DNA from: YC2-FULL-38-9 sp964629635
GTDB taxonomy: Bacteria; Patescibacteriota; Microgenomatia; UBA1406; GWC2-37-13
DNA length: 64,000 nucleotides
Assembly: GCA_964629635.1 (NCBI GenBank)
Contig: CAZVQS010000001.1
Coordinates: forward strand, 310,001 to 374,000
Direction: 5' to 3'
Shown here: positions 51,271-60,467 of the stretch, piece after piece
Layout: every line of letters starts with the position of its first letter
Numbering within the stretch: the first letter of the stretch is position 1
Program-made: the position numbers and the translations under genes
Notes under the pieces: model-generated
The model's input: the letters and a program-made list of their open reading frames with translations, nothing else
What the model was told of the DNA's origin: nothing
The model's database searches: none

Positions 51271-51417
51271 ATGAGAACGTATCGACTGCTTGGTTTTTTG
51301 GGTTTCATGGGTTTTTTAGGCATTCCCGGTGTTTTCACACAAGACTGGAAAGATTTGCTCTGGCTCCTCTGGTTTATTTGGTTTCTTCATTTCATTCCCC
51401 AGAAAAGCACTAAATAG
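51271..51417 (+). CDS. Small glycine/leucine-rich membrane protein (DUF3796-like)
   Basis: This 48-residue protein reads MRTYRLLGFLGFMGFLGIPG, then DWKDLLWLLWFIWFLHFIPQKS. The repeated LGFLGF pattern resembles small DUF3796-type membrane proteins. Its leaderless promoter supports expression. Function is unknown. Confidence 0.5.
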   Translation: MRTYRLLGFLGFMGFLGIPGVFTQDWKDLLWLLWFIWFLHFIPQKSTK

Positions 51418-51497
51418 GTTCACGTGTTTCTTCTCAGGCGGAGCAGGGCTGATGTAATCGAATACTAGCCCATTTCGTTATCTTCCATTAATAAAGG

Positions 51498-51503
51498 TAT
51501 AAT
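51498..51503 (+). promoter_or_regulatory. -10 box of the interrupted FecR-domain gene
   Basis: TATAAT lies 9 nt before the ATG at 51513. This shows that the signal-peptide part is still expressed. Confidence 0.45.
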
Positions 51504-51512
51504 CTTCTTAAT

Positions 51513-52592
51513 ATGATCAATAAACTATTACTTTGCTCTCTGTTTTTTCTGTTGTGTGCTATACCTACGAAAGCTTACGGGTCTACCTAGGGTGAAGCAA
51601 CCGGCACGTTTTCCTATCAGGGATCGTTTGACGGCACCGGAACATTAACATTTATTGCCACGGGGGGAGATGCTCATTTGACGACAGTTTGCGATATGTC
51701 GACGGTGGATACGGCAGCCGGTGAGCGGTGTGAGGGTGTTGATTTGGACGGGACATTCAGCGGAGGCCGAAACGGAATGGCTGCATTTACGACATCTACC
51801 GGCGGCACGCTCAAACTGCAACTAAGTGACGGGAAAGTATTTTCATTTTCCACACAAGGAATCTCAATGAAATTCACGGTTACCGATCCGTCGATATTTG
51901 ACGAGGCGTCTGAGAACACCGGATCCCGCGACAGCGGAGCGCGCGTAAGTGATTTAAGCGGCCAGGTAGAAATCGCCTGCCCTCCTGATTTGGAAGCTTG
52001 GGATGTGATGAAAATGGGCAGAGTTATTTATGTGGATTGTCATCTTAAAACGGGAGAAGACAGTAGCGCCGTAATTTCATTTTCCGACATGACGACATTT
52101 ACGATGAAGGCTGAATCGGAGATCGTCATAGATACTCCACCTGAAAAAGATTCCAAGTGGAAACTTTTAGTGGGAAACATCTGGGTCAATGTAAAACAGA
52201 TGGTAAAAAACGGGACCATGAAGGGGCACATGAGCCAGGCGGTTGCCGGCATCAAAGGCACCACGTTCGTTATGTCCGAAACCGGTTCGAAATCTACCAT
52301 TAAGGTTATTGAGGGAATGGTGAGCTTCCAAAGTCTCGCTACTGGTGCTACGGTAGATGTCGCTTCAGGGGAATCGGTCACGGCCACTTCCGGCGGTTTA
52401 ACGGAAATAACGAAGTTTGATACTTCCATTGAAGAGAAAAACTGGCGAACAATCAGCAACCCGATTGAGAAAAAACTGCCTCGAACTGATAATTGGAATC
52501 TTAACACGCTTTACATTATTGGCGGATGCGTGATTCTGTTGATTCTGGTGATCGGTACGGTTTTTCTTAATAAAAGAAGACAAGTCAATTAA
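51513..52592 (+). pseudogene. FecR-domain membrane protein interrupted by TAG
   Basis: The reading from ATG 51513 gives a signal peptide (MINKLLLCSLFFLLCAIPTKAYG), then an in-frame TAG at 51588-51590, and continues in the same frame with a secreted-type domain. A FecR-like segment (AVISFSDMTTFTMKAESEIVI, MSQAVAGIKGTTF) follows, and a C-terminal membrane helix ends the protein. A fragment from the ATG at 51678 would lack the signal peptide. It is a degraded gene, a sequencing error or a rare read-through case; TAG is a normal stop elsewhere here. Confidence 0.7.
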
Positions 52593-52716
52593 ATATTAGC
52601 TCGGTATTCTTAACTCTCAGAAAGAACAATCATATCTGAATTTATCAGCACCCCATCTTAGCAACCTATCAATACTCACGGGAGCCTTATTTTAAGTTGT
52701 TGCTATAATAAAATCC
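52593..52716. other. Gap before rsgA; right edge of the island
   Basis: Sequence composition changes back to host-like near here. Only the rsgA -10 box (TATAAT at 52704-52709) is seen. Confidence 0.3.
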
Positions 52717-53796
52717 ATGGACACGACAAATACCACTTTGGAAGACTGGGGTTACAACGGGTCTTTTGAATCAGAAAGAACGCATCTTGGATTAACTGAT
52801 TATCCGGTCGCGCGGGTGGTTGCGGAATACCGGGAAGTATATAAGGTAAGAACCATTGAGCGGGAATTCCTTGCGAAAGTCACCGGAAAGCATATGTATA
52901 GCGCAACGAAACGGGAAGACTATCCGGCGGTCGGGGATTGGGTGGCGATAGAAATTCTGCCCGAAGGCAAAGCGCTTATCAGAGGGATCCTGCCAAGAAA
53001 AACCATACTCAAGAAAAAGTACAGCAACAAGGAGGCAAACCAGATAATCGCAACGAACATCGACACCGCCTTTATCGTTGAGTCGATGGACCGGGACTAC
53101 AACCTGAACCGCTTCGAAAGGTTTCTTGTTCTCGTAAACGAAGGGCAAATATATCCTGTAATGGTACTAAACAAAACAGACCTGATCCCGGAATATGAGC
53201 TGGACAGCAGGATTATTGAACTGCGCAACAGGTTTCCTTCGATCACGATTGTTTCAACAAGCACGGTTACGGATAAGGGGTTGGGTGATTTGAGGAATTG
53301 CATCGAAAAGGGGAAAACATACTGTTTCCTGGGTTCGTCCGGCGTGGGTAAGTCTACACTCATCAACAGCCTCCTCAAGAAGGAAGAAATCAAAACGAGG
53401 GAGATGGGCCTCATTACCGGCAAAGGCAAGCATACGACCACAACCCGGGAAATGTATTTCCTGGAAAACGGAGGATTGGTAATCGACAACCCCGGAACCA
53501 GGGAAGTGGGAATAGCGGATGCGGAAGCGGGAATCGAAATGGTGTTTGATGAAATCGGCCGGCTGTCCAAACAGTGCAGGTATTCCGACTGCACCCACAT
53601 GCAGGAACCGGGATGTGCGGTTACGGAAGCGATAAAAGAGGGAGCGCTTGATCAGGACAAATACGACAACTACCTGAAGCTGAAAAAAGAGGCGAACTTC
53701 TATCGGATGACAAGCATAGAGAAGCGGGAAAAAGACCGGAAGTTCGGAAAATTCGTAAAAAAAATCAAGGAAACGCTCGAAATAAATTCGGTATAA
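52717..53796 (+). CDS. rsgA: Ribosome small-subunit-dependent GTPase A
   Basis: This 359-residue protein has a circularly permuted GTPase: LNKTDL (G4), FLGSSGVGKSTLINSL (G1), GKHTTTTREM, DNPGTRE (G3), and a zinc-binding end CRYSDCTHMQEPGC. It helps mature the 30S subunit. The start is 7 nt after TATAAT. Confidence 0.93.
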   Translation: MDTTNTTLEDWGYNGSFESERTHLGLTDYPVARVVAEYREVYKVRTIEREFLAKVTGKHMYSATKREDYPAVGDWVAIEILPEGKALIRGILPRKTILKKKYSNKEANQIIATNIDTAFIVESMDRDYNLNRFERFLVLVNEGQIYPVMVLNKTDLIPEYELDSRIIELRNRFPSITIVSTSTVTDKGLGDLRNCIEKGKTYCFLGSSGVGKSTLINSLLKKEEIKTREMGLITGKGKHTTTTREMYFLENGGLVIDNPGTREVGIADAEAGIEMVFDEIGRLSKQCRYSDCTHMQEPGCAVTEAIKEGALDQDKYDNYLKLKKEANFYRMTSIEKREKDRKFGKFVKKIKETLEINSV

Positions 53797-53854
53797 TATT
53801 ATTCCATAGTTTATGAACCCCTGATTCTCTGAGTTTACGGGTTACCTATGCGAA

Positions 53855-53877
53855 AGACGGGTTTATCCCGTCTTTTT
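53855..53877 (+). terminator. Intrinsic terminator-like hairpin after rsgA
   Basis: AGACGGG-TTTAT-CCCGTCT is followed by a run of T. It is 59 bp after the rsgA stop, so ordinary termination is likely; a TATAAT near 53792 also allows a regulatory leader for the next gene. Confidence 0.55.
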
Positions 53878-53940
53878 CCACCTCTGCAAGTCCCGGCAAG
53901 GGATAAAAAAGTCACCAGTTACACCCAATACGCAACGCCC

Positions 53941-54276
53941 ATGGCTGAACGATTTGATGGAAGAAAAAACCGCCCTGATCCGAGCGCCTTGCTTTCCCCG
54001 GATGTTGTTGAGCAGTCTCCCGCAATCAAAGCAGTCAAGAGACAGTTTGAGTCGATGCTGCCCGGCAGCTTCGGCCCCGCGCGCACCTATATTTCCCCGA
54101 CCGCTGCTCTTGCGTCCGCCGTACGGTCGGACTGCCAAAATAACGGCTGCGGAGTAAGGGCGTTTGTCCATATAAACCGGGTTGAAGGCAGGTGGCAGAT
54201 GATAGAGAATGGTCCGCAGTTTGACCGGACGGGAAGCGCATGCGGCTCATGCAAAGATCTCACTTCCCGGAAATAA
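53941..54276 (+). CDS. Hypothetical small protein
   Basis: This 111-residue protein starts MAERFDGRKNRPDPS and has several cysteines (DCQNNGCG, ACGSC) at its end. No family is recognised. A longer frame upstream would read through the terminator hairpin and is rejected. Confidence 0.5.
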   Translation: MAERFDGRKNRPDPSALLSPDVVEQSPAIKAVKRQFESMLPGSFGPARTYISPTAALASAVRSDCQNNGCGVRAFVHINRVEGRWQMIENGPQFDRTGSACGSCKDLTSRK

Positions 54277-54353
54277 AATGCGTGCGTTTTTGATACTTCC
54301 CAACGCCGCTCTGGTACAATTAGTCAAAGATATATAAGTTCATATTGGCCCAT

Positions 54354-55154
54354 ATGAAAAACAAGAAGCTGACACTCATCATCCTGTTGATACTGCTTAT
54401 ATGTGCCAGTTTGTTGGGCTATCTTTTCCTCAGGCGCGGGAAAACGAAGACGGGAATCGCGAAACCCGCCGCCGCACCCCAAACCCGAAACGAAAAGAGT
54501 TATTTGCTTGACGGCTACCCGTTGAAAGCGGTACCGCTTTACAAAATGAAGGAAGTCAGTTCATCAAAGTATTTCGTAAATGACGATCCCACGAGCCGCA
54601 CCGGGTACTTTGGCAAACCGGTCAATTATTACAACGTGGTGTTTGAAACAGAGGCGACGCCCAAGGAGCTCCTTGGCTACTACCGGTCGCTCATGGACGA
54701 AGTGAACGAAGAGTTTAAATCCGATGAGTCGGTGGAAGGCAAAATCGGAGCTTATAAAATTGCTGTTTCCCACTATGGCGACAATCCTAAAAACTATGCC
54801 TATCTGCAGGTATATTTGCCGGCCGACAAGTTCCAGAAAACCAACCGTTATTATCAGGAATATCCCGGCATTGTTGAACTGGATAAAACCTGGACAGAAC
54901 ATGAAAGCAGTTACGGTTTGTTGAATCAGAAAGGTGGAGAGATTGAATATACCCAGTACTTTCCAATGCCTAAAGAAGAAGAGGCCAAAGATTCGCTGAT
55001 AAAGTCGTATCAGGAAAAATACGGTCAGGAAACTGATTACTCACTCGACGAGAAATCCGGCCTGATGGCCTGGAAGAAAGACGGGCATTCGATATCGATG
55101 ACGTTTTCAAGGAGTCATGGCAGGATTTACCTGATGATTCGGAAGCCGATGTAA
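54354..55154 (+). CDS. Membrane-anchored protein of unknown function
   Basis: This 266-residue protein has an N-terminal anchor (LTLIILLILLICASLLGYLFL) and a soluble domain with LGYYRSLMDEVNEEF and ITMFSRSHG-like ends. No family is recognised. The ATG at 54354 is chosen over an upstream TTG. Confidence 0.6.
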   Translation: MKNKKLTLIILLILLICASLLGYLFLRRGKTKTGIAKPAAAPQTRNEKSYLLDGYPLKAVPLYKMKEVSSSKYFVNDDPTSRTGYFGKPVNYYNVVFETEATPKELLGYYRSLMDEVNEEFKSDESVEGKIGAYKIAVSHYGDNPKNYAYLQVYLPADKFQKTNRYYQEYPGIVELDKTWTEHESSYGLLNQKGGEIEYTQYFPMPKEEEAKDSLIKSYQEKYGQETDYSLDEKSGLMAWKKDGHSISMTFSRSHGRIYLMIRKPM

Positions 55155-55187
55155 CGTCCGTTCGGTTGTTGTTGGATTTTTGAAAAT

Positions 55188-56237
55188 ATGGGAACCCTTC
55201 GAAAACAACACCTTTCTTTGATAACACATCTGTTTTCGCTTATTATCGCCCTTGCCGTATTGATATTGTATGCTTTCTGGTTTTATTTTCTTGACCGCCG
55301 GCTCATATTCCTTTACGGACACCGGCATGCCACCCCCTTTGATTACGATACCGTAAGCCGCTATTGGATAACCGGATTGGTTGCGGGAGGGGTAGTATTT
55401 TTTGTTACTGTCATTTTCGGCTTGGTATCTAAACGGCTGCATCCAAACACTGTGCCGGGTTGGAAACAGGTCTGGAAGAATACGTGCCTCCTTCTGACGG
55501 CTCCGGTACTTGCGTTTCTTCTATTTGCTGGCAAACCTCCGATTCCGCTCCTATTGTCGCTTTGGATATCGGGCATTCTTTTTGCTTCATTGGGCGTGGC
55601 TTTGTATGCCGGAAGCTTTGTTACACAGCGGTTCGGACAATCCGTTTGGGTGTTTTTTGACGGATTAGCATTAGCAACGGTTTTCCAGCTTTTCCCGCTG
55701 TTTATCGATTATGGACTGAGAAGGGGGGCGAGTGCGTTTTCAATAATTGCGCCTGCAATCATCATCGTCATATGTGTATCCTGGCTGTATGTCATGACTT
55801 ATTTGTATAAACGTTTCGGGCAATCGTTCAATACCCCGGCCGATGTCTTTCTGTCCGGCATGACGACCGCATATCTACTTTTGCCGCTGCTCCATTATCT
55901 GATTTCGCGTCCGAACCATGTCAGATATATCTCAAATAGCGCGAACTTTTTCGCGGGCGAACTGTGGATACAGGCATTGGCGTATACAGTTGCAGGTGTA
56001 ATGCTTTGGTTTACTGGAAAGATACGGAGGCAAAAAGATTTCACACACGCCATCTATTTGCTTCTCCTGCTTAGTGTTATGACGGCTGCCGGGCATCTCA
56101 TCACAACATCGACTGCGGGGAAAGATACGAACATCTGGGTCTGTAACAACGGCCATTGGCTCAGGCAGGGCAATCCGGTATATGAGAAACCCTTTCCCGA
56201 AGAATGCGTAATTGCCATGGATCCGACGGGAAGATAG
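55188..56237 (+). CDS. Polytopic membrane protein of unknown function
   Basis: This 349-residue protein has about nine hydrophobic segments and few charged motifs. No family is recognised. It precedes another small membrane gene by 10 bp. Confidence 0.65.
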   Translation: MGTLRKQHLSLITHLFSLIIALAVLILYAFWFYFLDRRLIFLYGHRHATPFDYDTVSRYWITGLVAGGVVFFVTVIFGLVSKRLHPNTVPGWKQVWKNTCLLLTAPVLAFLLFAGKPPIPLLLSLWISGILFASLGVALYAGSFVTQRFGQSVWVFFDGLALATVFQLFPLFIDYGLRRGASAFSIIAPAIIIVICVSWLYVMTYLYKRFGQSFNTPADVFLSGMTTAYLLLPLLHYLISRPNHVRYISNSANFFAGELWIQALAYTVAGVMLWFTGKIRRQKDFTHAIYLLLLLSVMTAAGHLITTSTAGKDTNIWVCNNGHWLRQGNPVYEKPFPEECVIAMDPTGR

Positions 56238-56247
56238 ATAAAGACTT

Positions 56248-56559
56248 ATGAAAGCTTTATTTTATTGGCTGCCGCGAATTCTTGCGCTCCTTCTGATTGC
56301 TTTTATCAGCATATTTGCGTTGGATGTAATCGGTGAGCCGCGATGGTTCCTGGCTATGTTGATTCATCTGATACCGAGCTATATCCTGAGCGCAGTTACC
56401 TTCGTTGCCTGGAAAAACGAGGCGGTCGGTGGCGTGCTCTTCTTCGCCTTCGGTATTTTTATACTTTTTTTTACCCGCTTTGGAGCGGTGATCATTGCGG
56501 TTCCGGCTCTCATTATCGGCATTCTCTTTCTAGTCAGGAAGTTTCTATCAAACTCTTAA
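56248..56559 (+). CDS. Small membrane protein
   Basis: This 103-residue protein has three to four membrane segments (LALLLIAFISIFALDVI, AMLIHLIPSYILSAV, GVLFFAFGIFILFF). No family is recognised. It shares a transcript with the preceding gene. Confidence 0.6.
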   Translation: MKALFYWLPRILALLLIAFISIFALDVIGEPRWFLAMLIHLIPSYILSAVTFVAWKNEAVGGVLFFAFGIFILFFTRFGAVIIAVPALIIGILFLVRKFLSNS

Positions 56560-56701
56560 AGGCTGTTCTTTGATTGTTTGTCTGGAAATACTTTCGTACC
56601 GAATGGAGCATATCTTCCTTACCCTTCCCTTTCTCAAGCCTTTTAAATTAACTATACCGGACAAGCTACAGTTAACGGATTAGTAATTAATTATTGTTGA
56701 T

Positions 56702-57082
56702 ATGGCAAAATATGTTGACGGTTTTGTTCTCGTTGTTCCCAATTCCAAAACCGAAGAGTATAGAAAAATGGCGGAGGATGGGAAAAACGCTTGGATGAAA
56801 CATGGCGCGCTCGGCTACTATGAATGCCGGGGTGATGATCTGGTACCACAGGAAATGGGCGGAGAGAAAGCCAGGGCGTTTCCCGAAATGGCGGGGGCGG
56901 CGGATGGCGAAACCGTATGGTTTTCGTTCATCATTTTCAAATCAAAAGCCCACCGGGACGAGGTAAACAAAAACGTGATGGCGGAGATGGACGAGCAAAC
57001 GAAAGACAGGAAAGACGTGCAGATGCCCTTTGACATGAATAGGATGTCCTACGGAGGGTTTCAGGTTGAGGTCGAGGGATGA
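56702..57082 (+). CDS. DUF1428 family protein
   Basis: This 126-residue protein has the family pattern MAKYVDGFVLVVPNSKTEEYRKMA, VWFSFIIFKSKAHRDEVN, and MPFDMNRMSYGGF. Its function is unknown; it has a ferredoxin-like fold. The 142 bp before it hold no supported gene. Confidence 0.88.
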   Translation: MAKYVDGFVLVVPNSKTEEYRKMAEDGKNAWMKHGALGYYECRGDDLVPQEMGGEKARAFPEMAGAADGETVWFSFIIFKSKAHRDEVNKNVMAEMDEQTKDRKDVQMPFDMNRMSYGGFQVEVEG

Positions 57083-57241
57083 GGTGCCGGATGCCCTACG
57101 GAACGCTTTGAGCCGGTTTTCCCCAAGCGTATGCGGCGGGGTTTTGGGTGCGATATGTGCCTTTGCTTTCTCGATTTTGCTTATAACGGAAGCGATTGTT
57201 TTCAAAGCCGACTCCAGTTCTTCGCGCGTGAAATTGTCCAT
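56942..57241 (-). CDS. Small conserved-type protein antisense to DUF1428 end
   Basis: The frame from ATG 57241 reads MDNFTREELESALKTIASVI, then HTLGENRLKAF, resembling a small family with HTLLxNRIKAL. The C-terminal part past about residue 58 lies antisense to the DUF1428 gene and may be non-native. The frame could be real but shortened by a later stop. Confidence 0.4.
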   Translation of the reverse strand: MDNFTREELESALKTIASVISKIEKAKAHIAPKTPPHTLGENRLKAFRRASGTSSLDLNLKPSVGHPIHVKGHLHVFPVFRLLVHLRHHVFVYLVPVGF

Positions 57242-57296
57242 ACCGAACCATGAACCACAGGCGGCGGTGGATAACATCAAAAAAAGCCGGAGCGGG

Positions 57297-57302
57297 TATA
57301 AT
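57297..57302 (+). promoter_or_regulatory. -10 box of the gene at 57309
   Basis: TATAAT ends 6 nt before the ATG at 57309. Confidence 0.5.
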
Positions 57303-57308
57303 GGATGA

Positions 57309-57995
57309 ATGGATTTATCCGAAACCCTCGGGAACGTGTTGGACTTGCTGTCGACAATCAGCAAACTGACCGTACCGGAAAAACTCCTGTCGATAAAAAA
57401 CGGCGCCATTCTCACTCCCGCTGGAGACGCCAATTCCCTGTTTTCGTACCGTCGAAGCAATCCGGAAAACAGGTTCACCGATACGGGCCGGTTGAGGAGC
57501 CTGATCGCCCGGTTGTCCGATGACAATTCGCTTGTCCGCCTGAATCATATCGGTTTCTGCTACAAAGCCGGATCCGTCGGGGAGGAGAGGAGGCGGCTTG
57601 CCGCACTCGTGAAGGGTACCGGAATGGGGCTGTATGAGGAACCCTCAAACGACGAGGGCGCCTGGTTTTTCATCGGTGATGCGCAAAGCTGGGAAGATAT
57701 GATGGTGGAGCTTATTCCCGTTGAAAAGACCAATGATCCGCATGCGGACTACTGGCTGCCCCATATACACATCGATATAGACACGAACCTGGGGGAAAAT
57801 GAAATTTCCGGACACATCTCTTCGTTTTCCGGGAACGAATTGAAGCCGTTTCCCATCAGTATCAATGGCACGATCTATATCGTTCGCAGCCGTTTGGGTT
57901 CAATTGACGGAGTGAATATCATGCTTGACCTTGCGACCAAATCAAGAAACGTAAGATACCAGAGGCTGCATCTTCTCAGGAAGACTGCTCCTTGA
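57309..57995 (+). CDS. Hypothetical protein
   Basis: This 228-residue protein has no recognised family. It contains LNHIGFCYKAGS and LPHIHIDIDTNLG. Its own promoter is present, and its end overlaps the DinB-like gene by 20 bp. Confidence 0.6.
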   Translation: MDLSETLGNVLDLLSTISKLTVPEKLLSIKNGAILTPAGDANSLFSYRRSNPENRFTDTGRLRSLIARLSDDNSLVRLNHIGFCYKAGSVGEERRRLAALVKGTGMGLYEEPSNDEGAWFFIGDAQSWEDMMVELIPVEKTNDPHADYWLPHIHIDIDTNLGENEISGHISSFSGNELKPFPISINGTIYIVRSRLGSIDGVNIMLDLATKSRNVRYQRLHLLRKTAP

Positions 57996-58443
57996 GTCGC
58001 GACGCTTTCCGTACCTGTTTAGTGTGAGTTGCAACGTGTCTTGAGATCATGTCAAGAAACTCCGGCGTTTCATATACCCGCCCCCCTTTTTTATACGTCA
58101 TGCGTTTTACCTTTCCTTGCGCAATGCTTTTTTCCAGGGTAGCGTTTGCCCGATGCAATCTTTCGATGAGACCGGCTGTTTTGAAGTTCCTTAACTCGCG
58201 TACGGTTTCCAGATTCCTGACGGCGGTGGATCCTTCATAGAGGGGCGGTTCTTTTCCCTCAGAGAGCGCTTTGAAATTCGCGGCATAGTATTCGTGCCAG
58301 GAAACGATATGGCAGAGGACTTCCTTGATCGTCCACTTGTCGGTCGCCATATGATTCAGGTTCCTGCTCCGGACCTCGCGGACAAAGACGGCAAGGCTTT
58401 CGGACAGCTGCGCACATAGCGTTTCAAGGGACGGGTATGCCAT
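57976..58443 (-). CDS. DinB / ClbS-DfsB-family protein
   Basis: This 155-residue protein has the four-helix pattern with DKWTIKEVLCHIVSWHEYYA, YETPEFLDMISRHVATHTKQV, typical of the DinB-like ClbS/DfsB group. These proteins bind metal and act in thiol or drug-related reactions. TATAAT on the minus strand ends 6 nt before its start, so the longer frame to 58626 is rejected. Confidence 0.7.
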   Translation of the reverse strand: MAYPSLETLCAQLSESLAVFVREVRSRNLNHMATDKWTIKEVLCHIVSWHEYYAANFKALSEGKEPPLYEGSTAVRNLETVRELRNFKTAGLIERLHRANATLEKSIAQGKVKRMTYKKGGRVYETPEFLDMISRHVATHTKQVRKASRLKEQSS

Positions 58444-58665
58444 AGAACTATTATAACGCAGCGGGTTTCCGGATAGTTCCAATGCGGACTCCGGCAGTGC
58501 TTCCAATTCTTCGGATTCTGCACCGGCAGTCGGGAACAAAATCATGCAGGACTCATATGGCGTTACGCCCCAGGTGTCACACCGTCCTGTTATGCTCAAA
58601 AACCGCACTTCACATAAACGCTTCAAATAGGCCTACAATAGGGGTGTTGGCGGTCATATGCAACA
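58444..58665. other. 222-bp intergenic interval
   Basis: It carries the DinB-like promoter on the minus strand at 58450-58455. I see no supported gene or RNA in the rest. Confidence 0.3.
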
Positions 58666-59142
58666 ATGATAAATATCATCAGCTCCAGCCGGCTGAAAAA
58701 GGATTCCTCCGGGATCAGCACGAGCCAAACGGAGATAAACCAGATGGTCAGGAAATCAAACAAGATCCTGGTAAGCATCAGGACGCACAAATTCCCCCTG
58801 GATCTGTTTCCCGACACCATCAACGTCGAGGAGTCGAGGATCACGTTCATCCAGCGGAAGTTTTTCTATACGTCCGAGGTGCGGAGCGTGGATATACGGG
58901 ACATCTCAAACATATTCATCAATTTCAGCCCCATGTTCGCGCAGCTGGTAGTCGTGTCGAAGACGTTTTCCCAAAACAACATGCAGATCGACCACTTGTA
59001 TAAAAAAGAGGCCATATACCTGAGGCGGATCGTGGAGGGGTTGAGGATGTTTGATGAAAAGCGCGTTGACACCTCGGGTTATACGAGTGAAGAATTGCTG
59101 CGGGAGCTCGAACGGCTGAGCACTACGGATATTGTCAGATAA
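58666..59142 (+). CDS. PH-like conserved hypothetical protein
   Basis: This 158-residue protein has TFIQRKFFYTSEVRSVDIRDISNIFINFSPMFAQLVVVSK, a beta-rich segment like a bacterial PH-type domain, and a helical C-terminus. The function is unknown. It precedes the histidine kinase gene. Confidence 0.55.
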   Translation: MINIISSSRLKKDSSGISTSQTEINQMVRKSNKILVSIRTHKFPLDLFPDTINVEESRITFIQRKFFYTSEVRSVDIRDISNIFINFSPMFAQLVVVSKTFSQNNMQIDHLYKKEAIYLRRIVEGLRMFDEKRVDTSGYTSEELLRELERLSTTDIVR

Positions 59143-59208
59143 ACACACCGTATCATACACAATTCTTACAAATGGCTCTTACAATGTGCTAGGAAGTTAT
59201 CCCTCTTC

Positions 59209-60369
59209 ATGATTACCAAAAAGGTAAGGAAAACCCCTTCGGCCGCACGAGAAGAAATACTCGGTGGATCCTCAATCCTCGGAAACCTCCAGAAGCTGAG
59301 CGTTGCCGAACTTATAGAAAATTATGCGTATTCCGAGGCAATCATCGAGACGATCAGGGAGCCTCTTCTGGTTCTCGACCGGAATCTGAACGTAAAGACA
59401 GCAAACAAAGCGTTTTTTGAAACGTTCTCCATGACAAAGAAAGAAACGTACGGCCATTACGTCTATGACCTGAACGGAGGCGAATGGAATATCCCTGAGC
59501 TTAAGAAACTGCTTGAGAAGATCGTACCGAAAAATACGCATTTCAACGATTTTATCGTTACCCATAACTTCGACAGGATCGGCAATAAGATAATGCTGTT
59601 AAATGCGCGCCGCATAGTGCTTGAGGGAAATAAAACACAGCTCATTCTGCTTGCGATAGAGGACATCACGGAAAAGAAAAAGCTTGAGCAGCAAAAGGAG
59701 GATTTTCTCAATATCGCCAGTCACGAACTGAAGACGCCCCTCACCACCCTGAAGGCATATGCGCAGATATTAGGAAAGAGATTGGGGGAAGGAGCCGACG
59801 AAAAGAACGAACACTTCGTTTCGCGGATCAACAAACAGGCGGATAAAATGGTTTCCATAATCCAGGATATACTGGACGCGAGCCGGTTGAATGAAAAAGC
59901 GTTGAAACTGTCCAAGAAAAAGTTTGATCTTGACAGATTTGTAAGGAATATCGTGGACGATTTCCAGTACACGACAGACAACCATATCATAACGATTGCC
60001 GGAATGATAGGACGGGAGGTCATTGCGGACAAGGAGCGGATCGGACAGGTGCTGGTGAACTTCATTACCAATGCCATTAAATACTCGCCGGGGGAAAAAA
60101 GCATAAAAATTGTTCTGAAGACGGACAACGGGAATGCCGTGGTGAGCGTTCAGGATTACGGAATCGGTATACCCAAGGAGAAACAGGCCCTTGTTTTTGA
60201 CCGGTATTACCGGGTGAAGGAGGGCGGCGAGAAGCCGGGTGTCGGGTTCGGTCTCGGACTATATATCTCCTCCGAAATCATCAAGCAGCATGGGGGCAGG
60301 ATAGGGGTAAAGAAAAATAACAGTAAAGAAAAGGGATCCGTATTCTGGTTCAGCCTCCCTCTTGAATAA
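59209..60369 (+). CDS. PAS-domain sensor histidine kinase
   Basis: This 386-residue protein has a PAS domain (EAIIETIREPLLVLDRNLNVKTANKAFFETF), the phospho-acceptor box FLNIASHELKTPLTTLKAYAQ, and an ATPase domain with NFITNAIKYSPGE (N box), VQDYGIGIPKEKQ (G1) and GVGFGLGLYISSEIIKQHGG (G2). No membrane helix is seen and no response regulator is adjacent, so its partner is unknown. Confidence 0.9.
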   Translation: MITKKVRKTPSAAREEILGGSSILGNLQKLSVAELIENYAYSEAIIETIREPLLVLDRNLNVKTANKAFFETFSMTKKETYGHYVYDLNGGEWNIPELKKLLEKIVPKNTHFNDFIVTHNFDRIGNKIMLLNARRIVLEGNKTQLILLAIEDITEKKKLEQQKEDFLNIASHELKTPLTTLKAYAQILGKRLGEGADEKNEHFVSRINKQADKMVSIIQDILDASRLNEKALKLSKKKFDLDRFVRNIVDDFQYTTDNHIITIAGMIGREVIADKERIGQVLVNFITNAIKYSPGEKSIKIVLKTDNGNAVVSVQDYGIGIPKEKQALVFDRYYRVKEGGEKPGVGFGLGLYISSEIIKQHGGRIGVKKNNSKEKGSVFWFSLPLE

Positions 60370-60467
60370 ACGAAACAGTCCTTTACATTGCTGCAGATAT
60401 CTCCTTCTGGACAACAACCGTCCGGATCCGTATAGTTAGGTTAAAGAGCAATGGTTTACCGGCGCAT

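Noticed and set aside
51513..52592. TAG as a recoded sense codon
   Set aside because: TAG ends other clearly real genes here, such as the conjugation ATPase (27318) and CBASS effector (48737), so general recoding is unlikely.
45711..52716. Integrated element with attachment sites at tRNA-Asn
   Set aside because: I found no copy of the tRNA 3' end at the right edge and no integrase in the island, so site-specific integration cannot be shown.
53790..53880. Third attenuator leader before 53941
   Set aside because: The hairpin differs in sequence and lies where an ordinary rsgA terminator is expected; the ATGG leader motif is not shared.
58444..58626. Longer start of the DinB-like gene
   Set aside because: A minus-strand TATAAT sits 6 nt before the shorter start, and the extra sequence has no family match.
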